From positions 1 to 31,448 of IMG/VR virus record IMGVR_UViG_3300020204_000228: a stretch of DNA of 31,448 bases; one strand, given 5' to 3'. The position numbers and the translations under genes were made by a program. The notes beneath the pieces were generated by a model. It was not told the DNA's origin. It saw only the letters and a list, made by a program, of their open reading frames with translations, and searched no databases. This DNA is from a virus. This document shows, piece after piece, positions 1-6,345 of this stretch (within the stretch, counting starts at the first letter, position 1; the number at the start of each line of letters is the position of its first letter).

Positions 1-1
1 G

Positions 2-181
2 ATGCCCCCCAACTTCTGCCAGAATGAGGTGAAGGGTCTCATGTTCTCTTTTCTCGACAGGTGGTGGGATCCGGTGGGGACTGTTACGGGGGGAATCTGG
101 CGTCGGGGTCGGATGGGGTCATTTTGGGGGGTCGCCGCCCGTATAGTTTGGGCATGGGTAGACATAAAAAGAAAATCATAG
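2..181 (+). CDS. Possible 3' end of an upstream gene (partial, unknown)
   Basis: Frame 2 is open from the window edge to a TAG at 179-181. It translates as a Trp- and Arg-rich peptide of about 60 residues (…FLDRWWDPVG… then …VAARIVWAWVDIK…), which looks more protein-like than the Gly-rich product of frame 1 over the same bases. It would end 28 bp inside the Cas12-like gene if that gene starts at ATG 154, an overlap of a kind common in this window. No family is recognised. The piece may be only a chance open frame in GC-rich sequence, and the real start, if any, lies outside the window. Confidence 0.3.
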   Translation: MPPNFCQNEVKGLMFSFLDRWWDPVGTVTGGIWRRGRMGSFWGVAARIVWAWVDIKRKS

Positions 182-2247
182 ATGACCGCAGGCTTGGACG
201 TCTGATTGCAGGGTTAGCTGGTGTGGAGTCACCCCGTGATGGTGGTGTGGTTGAGGTTTGGAACTCAGACCAGGGTGCCCCGCCGGGCGCTGGGGAGACG
301 ACAAAGGAACGCCGGGCAAAAAATAAGAATTCTTCAGAACCACTTCACAAATCGATGATTCTGCCGATCCATCCGGATGCAGCTGCGGTGAAATGTCTGC
401 AAAACAGGGAGCTCGCATGCGCGCATGTCTACAAAACTGCGGTTGACCAGTTGAACCACCACTGCAACCTTGCAAATGGGTCCCAGGAGCGGCAGAATGT
501 CCTGTACGCAGGGGCATCGGGTGTGTCGGGGGCCGCAAGAAAGGTTGAGGTTGACAGGTGGAAGGGGATGGTGAGGCGCAGGAGAGAGGTTTCTGGGTTG
601 ATACGCACCGCACGGCTGGCGGGGGATGTGGAGGGGGTGGAAAAACTTGAGAGGGAGCGGACGAAAATTGACGAGGGGTGCCGTCGGCTGGGGGATTCAC
701 TCTTCGGTGGGAAGGTGGGGGGTGGAGCGGGCGCGGACACGCCGCTCGCCGCCGCATTCGAAGAATTTCGCAAGAGGTGGGGCTCGTACAAGGGGAATAC
801 ACACTATTTCACCAGGGCGCTACTGCGTGGTAAACGTTGGTGTGAGGTCGAAGACCACGTGTGGGGCCTGCATGATGATGGGGCGGGTGGTGACATCCTC
901 GACGGGTGGGTCGGAGCTCACCTCTCCCCAACAAATGTGTGCGAAATTGCAAAGGAGGTGGGTAAAAATTTCTCAAACGGCATCCGGAACAGCGGTCACG
1001 GAAACCGTTTCCGCCTGCGTCGGGGAGGACGCAGACATCGGTGCGGCACTGGCGACAGGACAACCTCTCTGAACGGTGGGAGGCTTGTTTTGATGAGTGA
1101 TGGAACATTCTACCTCCTTGTGCGGAGGAGTGGTGCCAGCAGAAGGATCATCGGAGACCGGCCTGAGAATGTTCACAGGATCAGGTGTTCCCTGAGGGAT
1201 CCACGGCAGGACAAAGGAAGGCAGCGCGACGATCTGGTACACATCATCAGGGACAGGGAGGTTGTGAGCAGGGTGCGTGCGGTCATGCCAGTTTTTCATC
1301 GCGGGCTGTGGTATGTGCACATCCTCTACTCATGCAGAAAGTTGCGTGACAGGGAAAATCTTCTCCCTGGATGCACCGTTGGTGTTGATCTGGGTACTGA
1401 AACCGTCTCGGTAAACATTGTTGATGATTCGACTGGTCTCACTGTGTTCGCCGGAAAATTATCAACCGTTGAAGAGTGCAGAGGACGCGAGAGGCGGCTG
1501 CTGCGCCAACAAAAGAGGTTCAGCGAGGGGTGTCGTCTCCGAGCAACAGAGTTGGGGATCATCCGCGAAGGTGGTGCGTGGGGGGAGGGCAAACGCCTGC
1601 AGCGTAAGTTTTGGACCGCGAGAGTGAGAGATGTGCATCGCAGGATGAAGAGGACAGAGGGTCAGATCGTAGAGGCCAGAAAAAACCTCCGCAACAGGGT
1701 TGCAACCTTCATCGGCTGCATCGGCGGCCGTCTGTTTTCGGAGGGCGGAGATGTTGCGGGCTGGGCAAAAGACCACGGACGCGGCGTGGAGCGCGGTTCT
1801 CCTGGGGCATTCAGAAACGCAATGTTCGTAGCTTCAAACAGATGCGGAAGGAGATCGATTGACCTGAGAAAAAACCCCATGAAGGTTTCAGAGGGGCATC
1901 TGTATCTGGTTGATCAGAAAAAATACAGAGCAACTGGCACAGATATTTTTGAGAAGAACCCACGACGTGCGTATACTAAGTTGGGGGCAGACGTGAGGGA
2001 AATTGTCAGGAACGGTGTGACCGTTGACAGAGACCTCTATGCTGCTCTCAATCTTTCTCATCCGAATATCGACGGTACAAAAATCAACAGGGATGCTGCA
2101 ATGAGAGATTTCAAACACCTCTACTGCGGCACCGACCCAGCTTGTGATGATGGGGGTCGGCAGGGACCTGTCTTTGGAGGGGTCATCCCATTCGGGAAGT
2201 TCGTGCAGATCATAACCGATTTGCACAAAAAACTTTCTGCGGGGTGA
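154..2247 (+). CDS. cas12: Compact type V (Cas12-like) CRISPR effector nuclease
   Basis: Predicted RNA-guided nuclease of 697 aa, lying 158 bp upstream of a CRISPR array on the same strand. A TnpB-like N-terminal segment begins near residue 67 (MILPIHPDAAAVKCLQN). The split RuvC domain is visible: RuvC-I VGVDLGTETV (Asp about 412), a basic bridge-like helix (RVRDVHRRMKR), RuvC-II RLFSEGGDV (Glu about 530) and RuvC-III VDRDLYAALNLS (Asp 625/627). Between motifs II and III only one Cys is present, so the usual four-Cys zinc ribbon is missing. ATG 154 (MGRHKKK) is preferred over the longer frame from GTG 61, whose extra residues are Gly-rich. A start at ATG 352 is also possible. Size and lone-effector context fit the phage-borne families Cas12j (CasPhi) and Cas12l (CasLambda), but the subtype cannot be fixed by eye. 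No Cas1, Cas2 or Cas4 accompanies it. Confidence 0.85.
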   Translation: MGRHKKKIIDDRRLGRLIAGLAGVESPRDGGVVEVWNSDQGAPPGAGETTKERRAKNKNSSEPLHKSMILPIHPDAAAVKCLQNRELACAHVYKTAVDQLNHHCNLANGSQERQNVLYAGASGVSGAARKVEVDRWKGMVRRRREVSGLIRTARLAGDVEGVEKLERERTKIDEGCRRLGDSLFGGKVGGGAGADTPLAAAFEEFRKRWGSYKGNTHYFTRALLRGKRWCEVEDHVWGLHDDGAGGDILDGWVGAHLSPTNVCEIAKEVGKNFSNGIRNSGHGNRFRLRRGGRRHRCGTGDRTTSLNGGRLVLMSDGTFYLLVRRSGASRRIIGDRPENVHRIRCSLRDPRQDKGRQRDDLVHIIRDREVVSRVRAVMPVFHRGLWYVHILYSCRKLRDRENLLPGCTVGVDLGTETVSVNIVDDSTGLTVFAGKLSTVEECRGRERRLLRQQKRFSEGCRLRATELGIIREGGAWGEGKRLQRKFWTARVRDVHRRMKRTEGQIVEARKNLRNRVATFIGCIGGRLFSEGGDVAGWAKDHGRGVERGSPGAFRNAMFVASNRCGRRSIDLRKNPMKVSEGHLYLVDQKKYRATGTDIFEKNPRRAYTKLGADVREIVRNGVTVDRDLYAALNLSHPNIDGTKINRDAAMRDFKHLYCGTDPACDDGGRQGPVFGGVIPFGKFVQIITDLHKKLSAG

Positions 2248-2405
2248 TATCCAAAAATATCTCCTGAAATACCCAGCTCTGGAAACTGCACGCCTCTTTT
2301 TTGGATCCACATGTGGCATCAGCCTGTTTGTGGACAACATCAAATGGTTGCAGGGTAAAGCACTCCACACACGTGGGGTGCCCGCTAGGGCATTACCCAT
2401 CTTAT
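2248..2405 (+). promoter_or_regulatory. CRISPR leader with an imperfect hairpin
   Basis: This 158-bp stretch separates the effector stop from the first repeat and has no open frame of note. At 2376-2398 GGGTGCCC and GGGC-ATT-ACCC can form an 8-bp stem with a 3-nt bulge and a GCTA loop, ending 7 bp before the first repeat. A second, competing pairing is possible between GGGTAA (2353-2358) and TTACCC (2393-2398). It is the leader by position, because the decayed repeats are at the opposite end of the array. No convincing -35/-10 pair was found, so the array may be co-transcribed with the effector. Confidence 0.5.
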
Positions 2406-3291
2406 GGTGTCAACACCCGTCAAAAAATGGGTGATCACAACCTCTCCCACCCCCAGGGCTCAAAGAGCTGTGGTGTCAACACCCGTCAAAAAATGGGTGA
2501 TCACAACAGATGAGCTGGGAAAGATCTAGAAGTCTAGGGTGTCAACACCCGTCAAAAAATGGGTGATCACAACCGATGAGTGTGCGGCAGCCATCACGAT
2601 CAAGGTGTCAACACCCGTCAAAAAATGGGTGATCACAACTGAGTTGCCGAGTCTCAGGGTTGAGGTGTCAACACCCGTCAAAAAATGGGTGATCACAACC
2701 TCGTGTACCTGCATGATGCCTAGCTGGTGGTGTCAACACCCGTCAAAAAATGGGTGATCACAACCTACTTGGAGGTGCTCCAAATCTGTATTGGGTGTCA
2801 ACACCCGTCAAAAAATGGGTTATCACAACCATGAACACCTGTCGGAACGCCAGCTAAAGGTGTCAACACCCGTCAAAAAATGGGTTATCACAACAGTATC
2901 TCTCTGAGCGCCAGCTCAAGGTGTCAACACTCGTCAAAAAAAATGGGTGATCACAACATTTGGGTAAAGGTGTCAACACCCGTCAAAAAATGGGTGATCA
3001 CAACTAAAAGCAAGAGCGGTTCCATCACGATCTAGGTGTCAACACCCGTCAAAAAATGGGTTATCACAACTAATAGCGGTTAGGTCGAGCGCGTGGGATG
3101 GTGTCAACACCCGTCAAAAAATGGGTTATCACAACTTCGCAAGAACCTCCTGGTTGAAGCTGCTTGGTGTCAACACACGTCAAAAAATGGGTTATCACAA
3201 CGGTCGCCAGTCCTCGGTGTCAACACCCGTCAAAAAATGGATCATCACAACATCACAACTCAACACAAGTAAAAAAATGGATCATCACAAC
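2406..3291 (+). CRISPR. CRISPR array, 14 repeats of 36 bp plus one decayed repeat
   Basis: Repeats start at 2406, 2472, 2538, 2604, 2664, 2729, 2794, 2859, 2920, 2969, 3035, 3100, 3166 and 3216. The unit begins GGTGTCAACACCCGTC, continues with an A-run and ATGGG, and ends TGATCACAAC. CACCC and GGGTG inside it can form a stem-loop. Repeats 7, 8 and 11-13 read TTATCAC where the others read TGATCAC. Repeat 9 has two extra A and a C-to-T change; repeat 13 has one C-to-A change; repeat 14 has GATCATCAC. A 15th copy at about 3259-3291 has lost its 5' end. Spacers are mostly 24-30 bp, with two very short ones of 11 bp (2958-2968) and 14 bp (3202-3215). Decay at the right end places the leader at the left, next to the effector gene. 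Confidence 0.97.
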
Positions 3292-3789
3292 ATCACAAAT
3301 AATCACAACAACATAGCACCAAATCATGTGGTGTTGGACAGGGACGAACTGGCCGAGGCATATAGCCTTGCCCAACGCAGGATGGATGGCGTTCAGAAGA
3401 TGGGGTTGCTCGACAAACACGGAGCAGCTGGTCACAAGAACTCAGAATACCACATCCTCGGGGCAAAAGGCGAGATTGCCTTCCGCAAGTTCATCGGATC
3501 TTCGGATCCTCTGACTGTCAACACATTCAGGTCTACCCCAGATGTGAGAAATTATGAGGTCAGGACCAGGAGCAGGGATGATTTTGACTTGATCCTGCGG
3601 AACGACGATTCGGACCACAAAATTTATGTTCTGGTGGTTGGTGATGGGTGCAGATTCAGGGTGGTTGGCTGGCTGCGTGGATCAGAGAAGTATCCACATG
3701 GTCAGAAGACATACGGCGGCAGGCCGCCAGCATGGTTCGTACCACAGAGTGCCCTCCACGACATGTCTGAACTGCCCACTGACGGTTAA
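3277..3789 (+). CDS. Unknown protein, possible PD-(D/E)XK-like fold, starting in the decayed array end
   Basis: About 170 aa. The frame is open leftward through the array, but protein-like sequence begins near VVLDRDELAEAYSLAQRRM. Candidate starts are ATG 3277, inside the decayed last repeat, or GTG 3328/3331; none has a clear ribosome site. The core shows GAKGEIAFRKFIG, then PDVRNYEVRTR, then IYVLVVGDGCRFRVVGWLRG and PPAWFVPQSAL. This layout (GxxGE, D, then E-x-R and a Gly-Trp strand) is one I associate with phage and metagenomic hypothetical proteins, and it recalls restriction-like nucleases with the usual Lys replaced by Arg. The nuclease reading is an inference. Its position right after the array suggests co-transcription with it, but it does not look like a known Cas protein. 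It ends 4 bp from the convergent neighbour. Confidence 0.7.
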   Translation: MDHHNITNNHNNIAPNHVVLDRDELAEAYSLAQRRMDGVQKMGLLDKHGAAGHKNSEYHILGAKGEIAFRKFIGSSDPLTVNTFRSTPDVRNYEVRTRSRDDFDLILRNDDSDHKIYVLVVGDGCRFRVVGWLRGSEKYPHGQKTYGGRPPAWFVPQSALHDMSELPTDG

Positions 3790-3793
3790 TTTG

Positions 3794-4393
3794 TCAAGAG
3801 TTATGATCACCCATATCTCTGCGTTTAGACTCCCACTGTGCCTGTGACTGTATTTCTGTGTTTGGATCGTTGACGAGGTATTTCACATGGAGATCTGATA
3901 TATCTTTCCCGAAATCGCGTATCCCTATGAATCTCACATACGGGTTTGGGTGAAAGGCGGTGAGTGCAAGCAGTCTTTTGAATTTGGGCTTGTCTCGCTG
4001 TTCTATGCGTAGTTTATCTACTGCGGCCTCTCCCTGTAGCTGGAGATTTTCTGACACTCTTTTTGTTCCGGTTGCCCTTTCTTTCTGCATCTCTCTGAAA
4101 ATATGTACAGCAAGGGCGTCCATACCCGCCTCCTCAAGCCGCAACCGTTCAGGATAAAGCTTGGTTACGCCCTGTGCTTCTTGGAGGTTTGTGTCTCCGT
4201 ACTCCTTGATGGCTTCTCTTTCTCCTTCTGGATACAGGTCGAGCAGTGTATGCTCTCTGGTTTCGTCTGCCGGTTTTTTTATGATTTGGAATTTTGACAG
4301 GTTGAAATTCATGTGCGGTTGGGTCTTTTGGCGTGTGCGGTTGGACGCAGAACTTCCTTTACCCGCTCCTACTATTGACCATACTTTTTTCAT
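3794..4393 (-). CDS. Unknown protein, 199 aa
   Basis: It begins MKKVWSIVGAGKG and starts in an ATGA overlap with the stop of the 2OG oxygenase gene, so translation is probably coupled and this is the last gene of the leftward set. The middle is charged and helical (for example PEGEREAIKEYG and RLRLEEAGMDALAVHIFREM). The C-terminal part (FHPNPYVRFIGIRDF… then KYLVNDPNTE) resembles one or two HEAT/LRV-like helical repeats. No family is recognised. The last codons (MGDHN) are encoded by an inverted 15-bp near-copy of the CRISPR repeat end. It is convergent with the gene ending at 3789. Confidence 0.75.
   Translation of the reverse strand: MKKVWSIVGAGKGSSASNRTRQKTQPHMNFNLSKFQIIKKPADETREHTLLDLYPEGEREAIKEYGDTNLQEAQGVTKLYPERLRLEEAGMDALAVHIFREMQKERATGTKRVSENLQLQGEAAVDKLRIEQRDKPKFKRLLALTAFHPNPYVRFIGIRDFGKDISDLHVKYLVNDPNTEIQSQAQWESKRRDMGDHNS
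3800..3814 (-). repeat. Inverted partial CRISPR repeat (15 bp, 14 matches)
   Basis: Read on the minus strand this is ATGGGTGATCATAAC; the array repeat ends ATGGGTGATCACAAC. It lies about 510 bp beyond the last array repeat, in opposite orientation, inside the last codons of the 199-aa gene. By rough count a 14/15 match to this segment is unlikely by chance in a window this size. It could be an anti-repeat, a relic of array rearrangement or a binding site. No longer complementarity to the repeat was seen. Confidence 0.6.
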
Positions 4394-4944
4394 TGTATTT
4401 CCTTATTTTTGTTGAAACCCCAAAAACTAGCAAGAGTATATCTAGTGTTTCCTTTTAGTTCGGTAACACCATGTCTGTGATTACAATCACCCAAATGCAT
4501 TGCAACTGTTCCTGCCTTTGGTGTTACTTCAAAATTGTGTTCTGTGTAATATGTTTTACCACCCTGATAATCGTCATTTAAATAAATTACACAACCAAAA
4601 TATCTTTCACCAAATAACTTATGCTGTTCTTCATTATCAGACATATCATCACAATGTGGAATCTGTTTCATTCCGTCAAACCAACGGACAACATCTAAAG
4701 TATCTGGATATACTTTTTCTTCCAAATTATATTCATTGTGAAGTGTTATTTGTAATCTTGAAATAATTTCTTTACACAACTCTTTAATGTTTTTTGGCAA
4801 ATCTCTATAATTTATAGTTCTTTTGTCCCAAAAATTATTTGGAATTGGTCTCCACATATCTGTGGTTTTTGCATAATTTAATAGTGTTTCACATTCACTC
4901 TTACTCAAGAATCCATTAATTGTTTTCGCTTGAAATTGTTCCAT
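4390..4944 (-). CDS. 2OG-Fe(II) oxygenase, prolyl-4-hydroxylase type
   Basis: 184 aa, about the size of a single oxygenase domain. Enzymes of this fold use 2-oxoglutarate, O2 and Fe(II) to hydroxylate proteins, nucleic acids or small molecules. Visible metal ligands are the HxD motif in KQIPHCDDM and a distal His in CNHRHGVTEL, followed by the 2-oxoglutarate-binding Arg in GNTRYTLASFW. The core strand FGCVIYLNDDYQGGKTYY is typical. The N terminus (FLSKSECETLLNYAK) matches the start of the family. It overlaps the DUF6065-like gene by 29 bp upstream and the 199-aa gene by ATGA downstream. The sequence is clearly AT-richer than the flanking genes, which suggests separate acquisition. The substrate is unknown; in phages such enzymes often sit near structural or modification genes. 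Confidence 0.9.
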   Translation of the reverse strand: MEQFQAKTINGFLSKSECETLLNYAKTTDMWRPIPNNFWDKRTINYRDLPKNIKELCKEIISRLQITLHNEYNLEEKVYPDTLDVVRWFDGMKQIPHCDDMSDNEEQHKLFGERYFGCVIYLNDDYQGGKTYYTEHNFEVTPKAGTVAMHLGDCNHRHGVTELKGNTRYTLASFWGFNKNKEIQ

Positions 4945-5764
4945 TATTTATTTCCTTTCTATGGAAGGGACACCCATTTATTGATCTTTGGTGATTTTCA
5001 AATTTTTTCTTTGAATCCATACTCTCAATGCCCTTAGTGTATAAGGAATGATTGGAGTTTGCATCATACTTAATTTCTTCTCTCTTTTGTGCCCAACTTC
5101 TATGTTCTTTTGCAAAATCAGAGTTTGGATCTTCTCTTTGATCTATTGCATCAAATGATTCAAGATAATATCTTGGAATTGGAAAAATCGTAGCCAGTGG
5201 TTCTCCCCTGAAAAACTGGACAGTTTCGTTGGGTTTTGTCAATTTCCAATTCAATGTAAATGTATAAGGAAGCCAATCAGTTTCAACTATTGCCTCAAGT
5301 GCTTGGGCGCCATGTTTAAAATGATTTGTTGGTCCTTTTACAAATAGGTTATGTCCTTCGGATGTTCTAAAAATAAATCCAAGATATGAAAATGTTACTA
5401 TACCATTTCCAAAGTGAGAACTTATAGAATTTTTTTTGATGAAGGTATTATCTTCTTCACTTTCTATACAGAAATTAAATTTAATGGCATTTTGATATCC
5501 AATATCTCCATTCCATGTTGCGTCAAAAGATATTGGATTTAAAATCTCCCACCCAAAACCATTTGCAACACTCAAAGGCAAGCAACGATATGCATGACCA
5601 TTGTTGACATCCATCCATCCTCTTTTTTTTTCTGGTAAAGATACAATATAAGGACATTTTCCTTCGGGATTTTCTTCTGACATCAATCTAACTATAGTTT
5701 TATCTTTATTCATATCAATTATGTAGGATATGCCAGCAAACTTAGGACTTAGGATTCTCCCCAT
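4916..5764 (-). CDS. DUF6065-like protein
   Basis: 282 aa. Recognised from its conserved pattern: GWEILNPISFDATWNG, SHFGNGIVTFSYLGFIFRTS, LFVKGPTNHFKHGAQ, VETDWLPYTFTLNWKLTKP and FFRGEPLATIFPIPR. This fits the DUF6065 family, which is found in phages and bacteria often beside 2OG-Fe(II) oxygenases; that is family knowledge from memory. Its function is unknown. The gene overlaps the oxygenase gene by 29 bp and the upstream thermonuclease remnant by 16 bp, so the two enzymes are probably made together and may act in one modification step. It shares the AT-rich base use of the oxygenase. No signal peptide or membrane segment is visible. Confidence 0.75.
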   Translation of the reverse strand: MGRILSPKFAGISYIIDMNKDKTIVRLMSEENPEGKCPYIVSLPEKKRGWMDVNNGHAYRCLPLSVANGFGWEILNPISFDATWNGDIGYQNAIKFNFCIESEEDNTFIKKNSISSHFGNGIVTFSYLGFIFRTSEGHNLFVKGPTNHFKHGAQALEAIVETDWLPYTFTLNWKLTKPNETVQFFRGEPLATIFPIPRYYLESFDAIDQREDPNSDFAKEHRSWAQKREEIKYDANSNHSLYTKGIESMDSKKKFENHQRSINGCPFHRKEINNGTISSENN

Positions 5765-6159
5765 CTTTCTTTTTTATTTTTCGCTTCTATACGCACTTGA
5801 TCTAACAAAGTAAAGTCTTTTGCTTTGGTTTCTCCCATGTATCCCCAAGCATAGCCTTCATTTATCATCAAAGAATTCAAAGACGCACTAGACGAGTCTG
5901 AGTATATCTCTACAAGCATTCGACCGTACTTGTCGTCTTTGGTAGTGCGGGCCCACCCAATCTTTGCTTCGATCAGGTCGCCCAGCTTGTTGCCTGCTTC
6001 CTTCAGCCAGCCTGTTTCTTTTCCTATTCGTCGCCATCCAGATTGTGATAATTTGTGTTGCATGTAGATTGCCGATGCGGAAAAAATTGATGTCGTTGGC
6101 GACATTCCAACGGAGGAAGATCTCTTCTCTTCCCCTGATGAGCTGACGATCCCACCCAC
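5749..6159 (-). CDS. Chimeric protein: W..IG...GWLK motif fused to a thermonuclease C-terminal half
   Basis: 136 aa from a GTG start with GAGGG upstream. The C-terminal half (TTKDDKYGRML, INEGYAWGYMG, TKAKD) is the second half of a staphylococcal-nuclease (SNase) domain and closely resembles the intact copy at 28315-28713. The first half of that domain, which carries the VDGDT metal-binding Asp and the RLxGID-PE active-site segment, is missing. In its place is a Ser-rich stretch and LSQSGWRRIGKETGWLKEAG, a motif also present in the adjacent 41-aa protein. It should have no nuclease activity. It may be a gene remnant or a repurposed fusion. It overlaps the next gene by 16 bp, so it is still part of the leftward operon. 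Confidence 0.7.
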   Translation of the reverse strand: MGGIVSSSGEEKRSSSVGMSPTTSIFSASAIYMQHKLSQSGWRRIGKETGWLKEAGNKLGDLIEAKIGWARTTKDDKYGRMLVEIYSDSSSASLNSLMINEGYAWGYMGETKAKDFTLLDQVRIEAKNKKERWGES

Positions 6160-6219
6160 GTCTGATATCCCTCGCAGCTTGTCAGGGTCGAAATTAAATT
6201 TCCCTCGTGGTGTCTGTGT

Positions 6220-6345
6220 TTATGGATCCATCGGGCGGTGATCACCTGCCCCTTCGGAAGAAGTCTTCAGCCATTCGGCCTTCATGCCGATCTGCTGCCA
6301 CTGAGATTTTGACATTTTGATTTGCGTGTGTGTGTTCCTGTTCAT
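6220..6345 (-). CDS. Small 41-aa protein with W..IG....WLK motif
   Basis: The ATG at 6345-6343 overlaps the TGA of the large upstream gene (ATGA), a classic sign of translational coupling. The product begins MNRNTHTQIKMSKSQWQQIG and continues MKAEWLKTSSEGAG to a TAA at 6222-6220. Its core S-x-S-x-W-x2-I-G-x4-W-L-K matches a segment of the next gene downstream (SQSGWRRIGKETGWLK), so the two are probably related. The next gene is in the same frame after the TAA but has its own GTG and ribosome site. Function unknown; no membrane segment. Confidence 0.6.
   Translation of the reverse strand: MNRNTHTQIKMSKSQWQQIGMKAEWLKTSSEGAGDHRPMDP

Noticed and set aside
176-802. 208-aa open frame on the minus strand of the effector gene
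   Set aside because: Pro-, His- and Ser-rich translation with no domain; it is the complement of the GC-rich effector coding sequence.
2248-2405. tracrRNA gene in the leader
   Set aside because: No stretch with clear complementarity to the repeat was found there; only a local hairpin. The sole repeat-like match outside the array is at 3800-3814.
2301-2757. Open frames running through the CRISPR repeats on both strands
   Set aside because: They only translate the repeat unit again and again (VNTRQKMGDHN or its reverse), so they are shadows of the array.
6160-6222. Possible read-through of the in-frame TAA joining the 41-aa gene to the thermonuclease fusion
   Set aside because: The downstream gene has its own GTG with GAGGG upstream, and TAA, TAG and TGA all serve as normal stops elsewhere in the window, so no recoding is needed.
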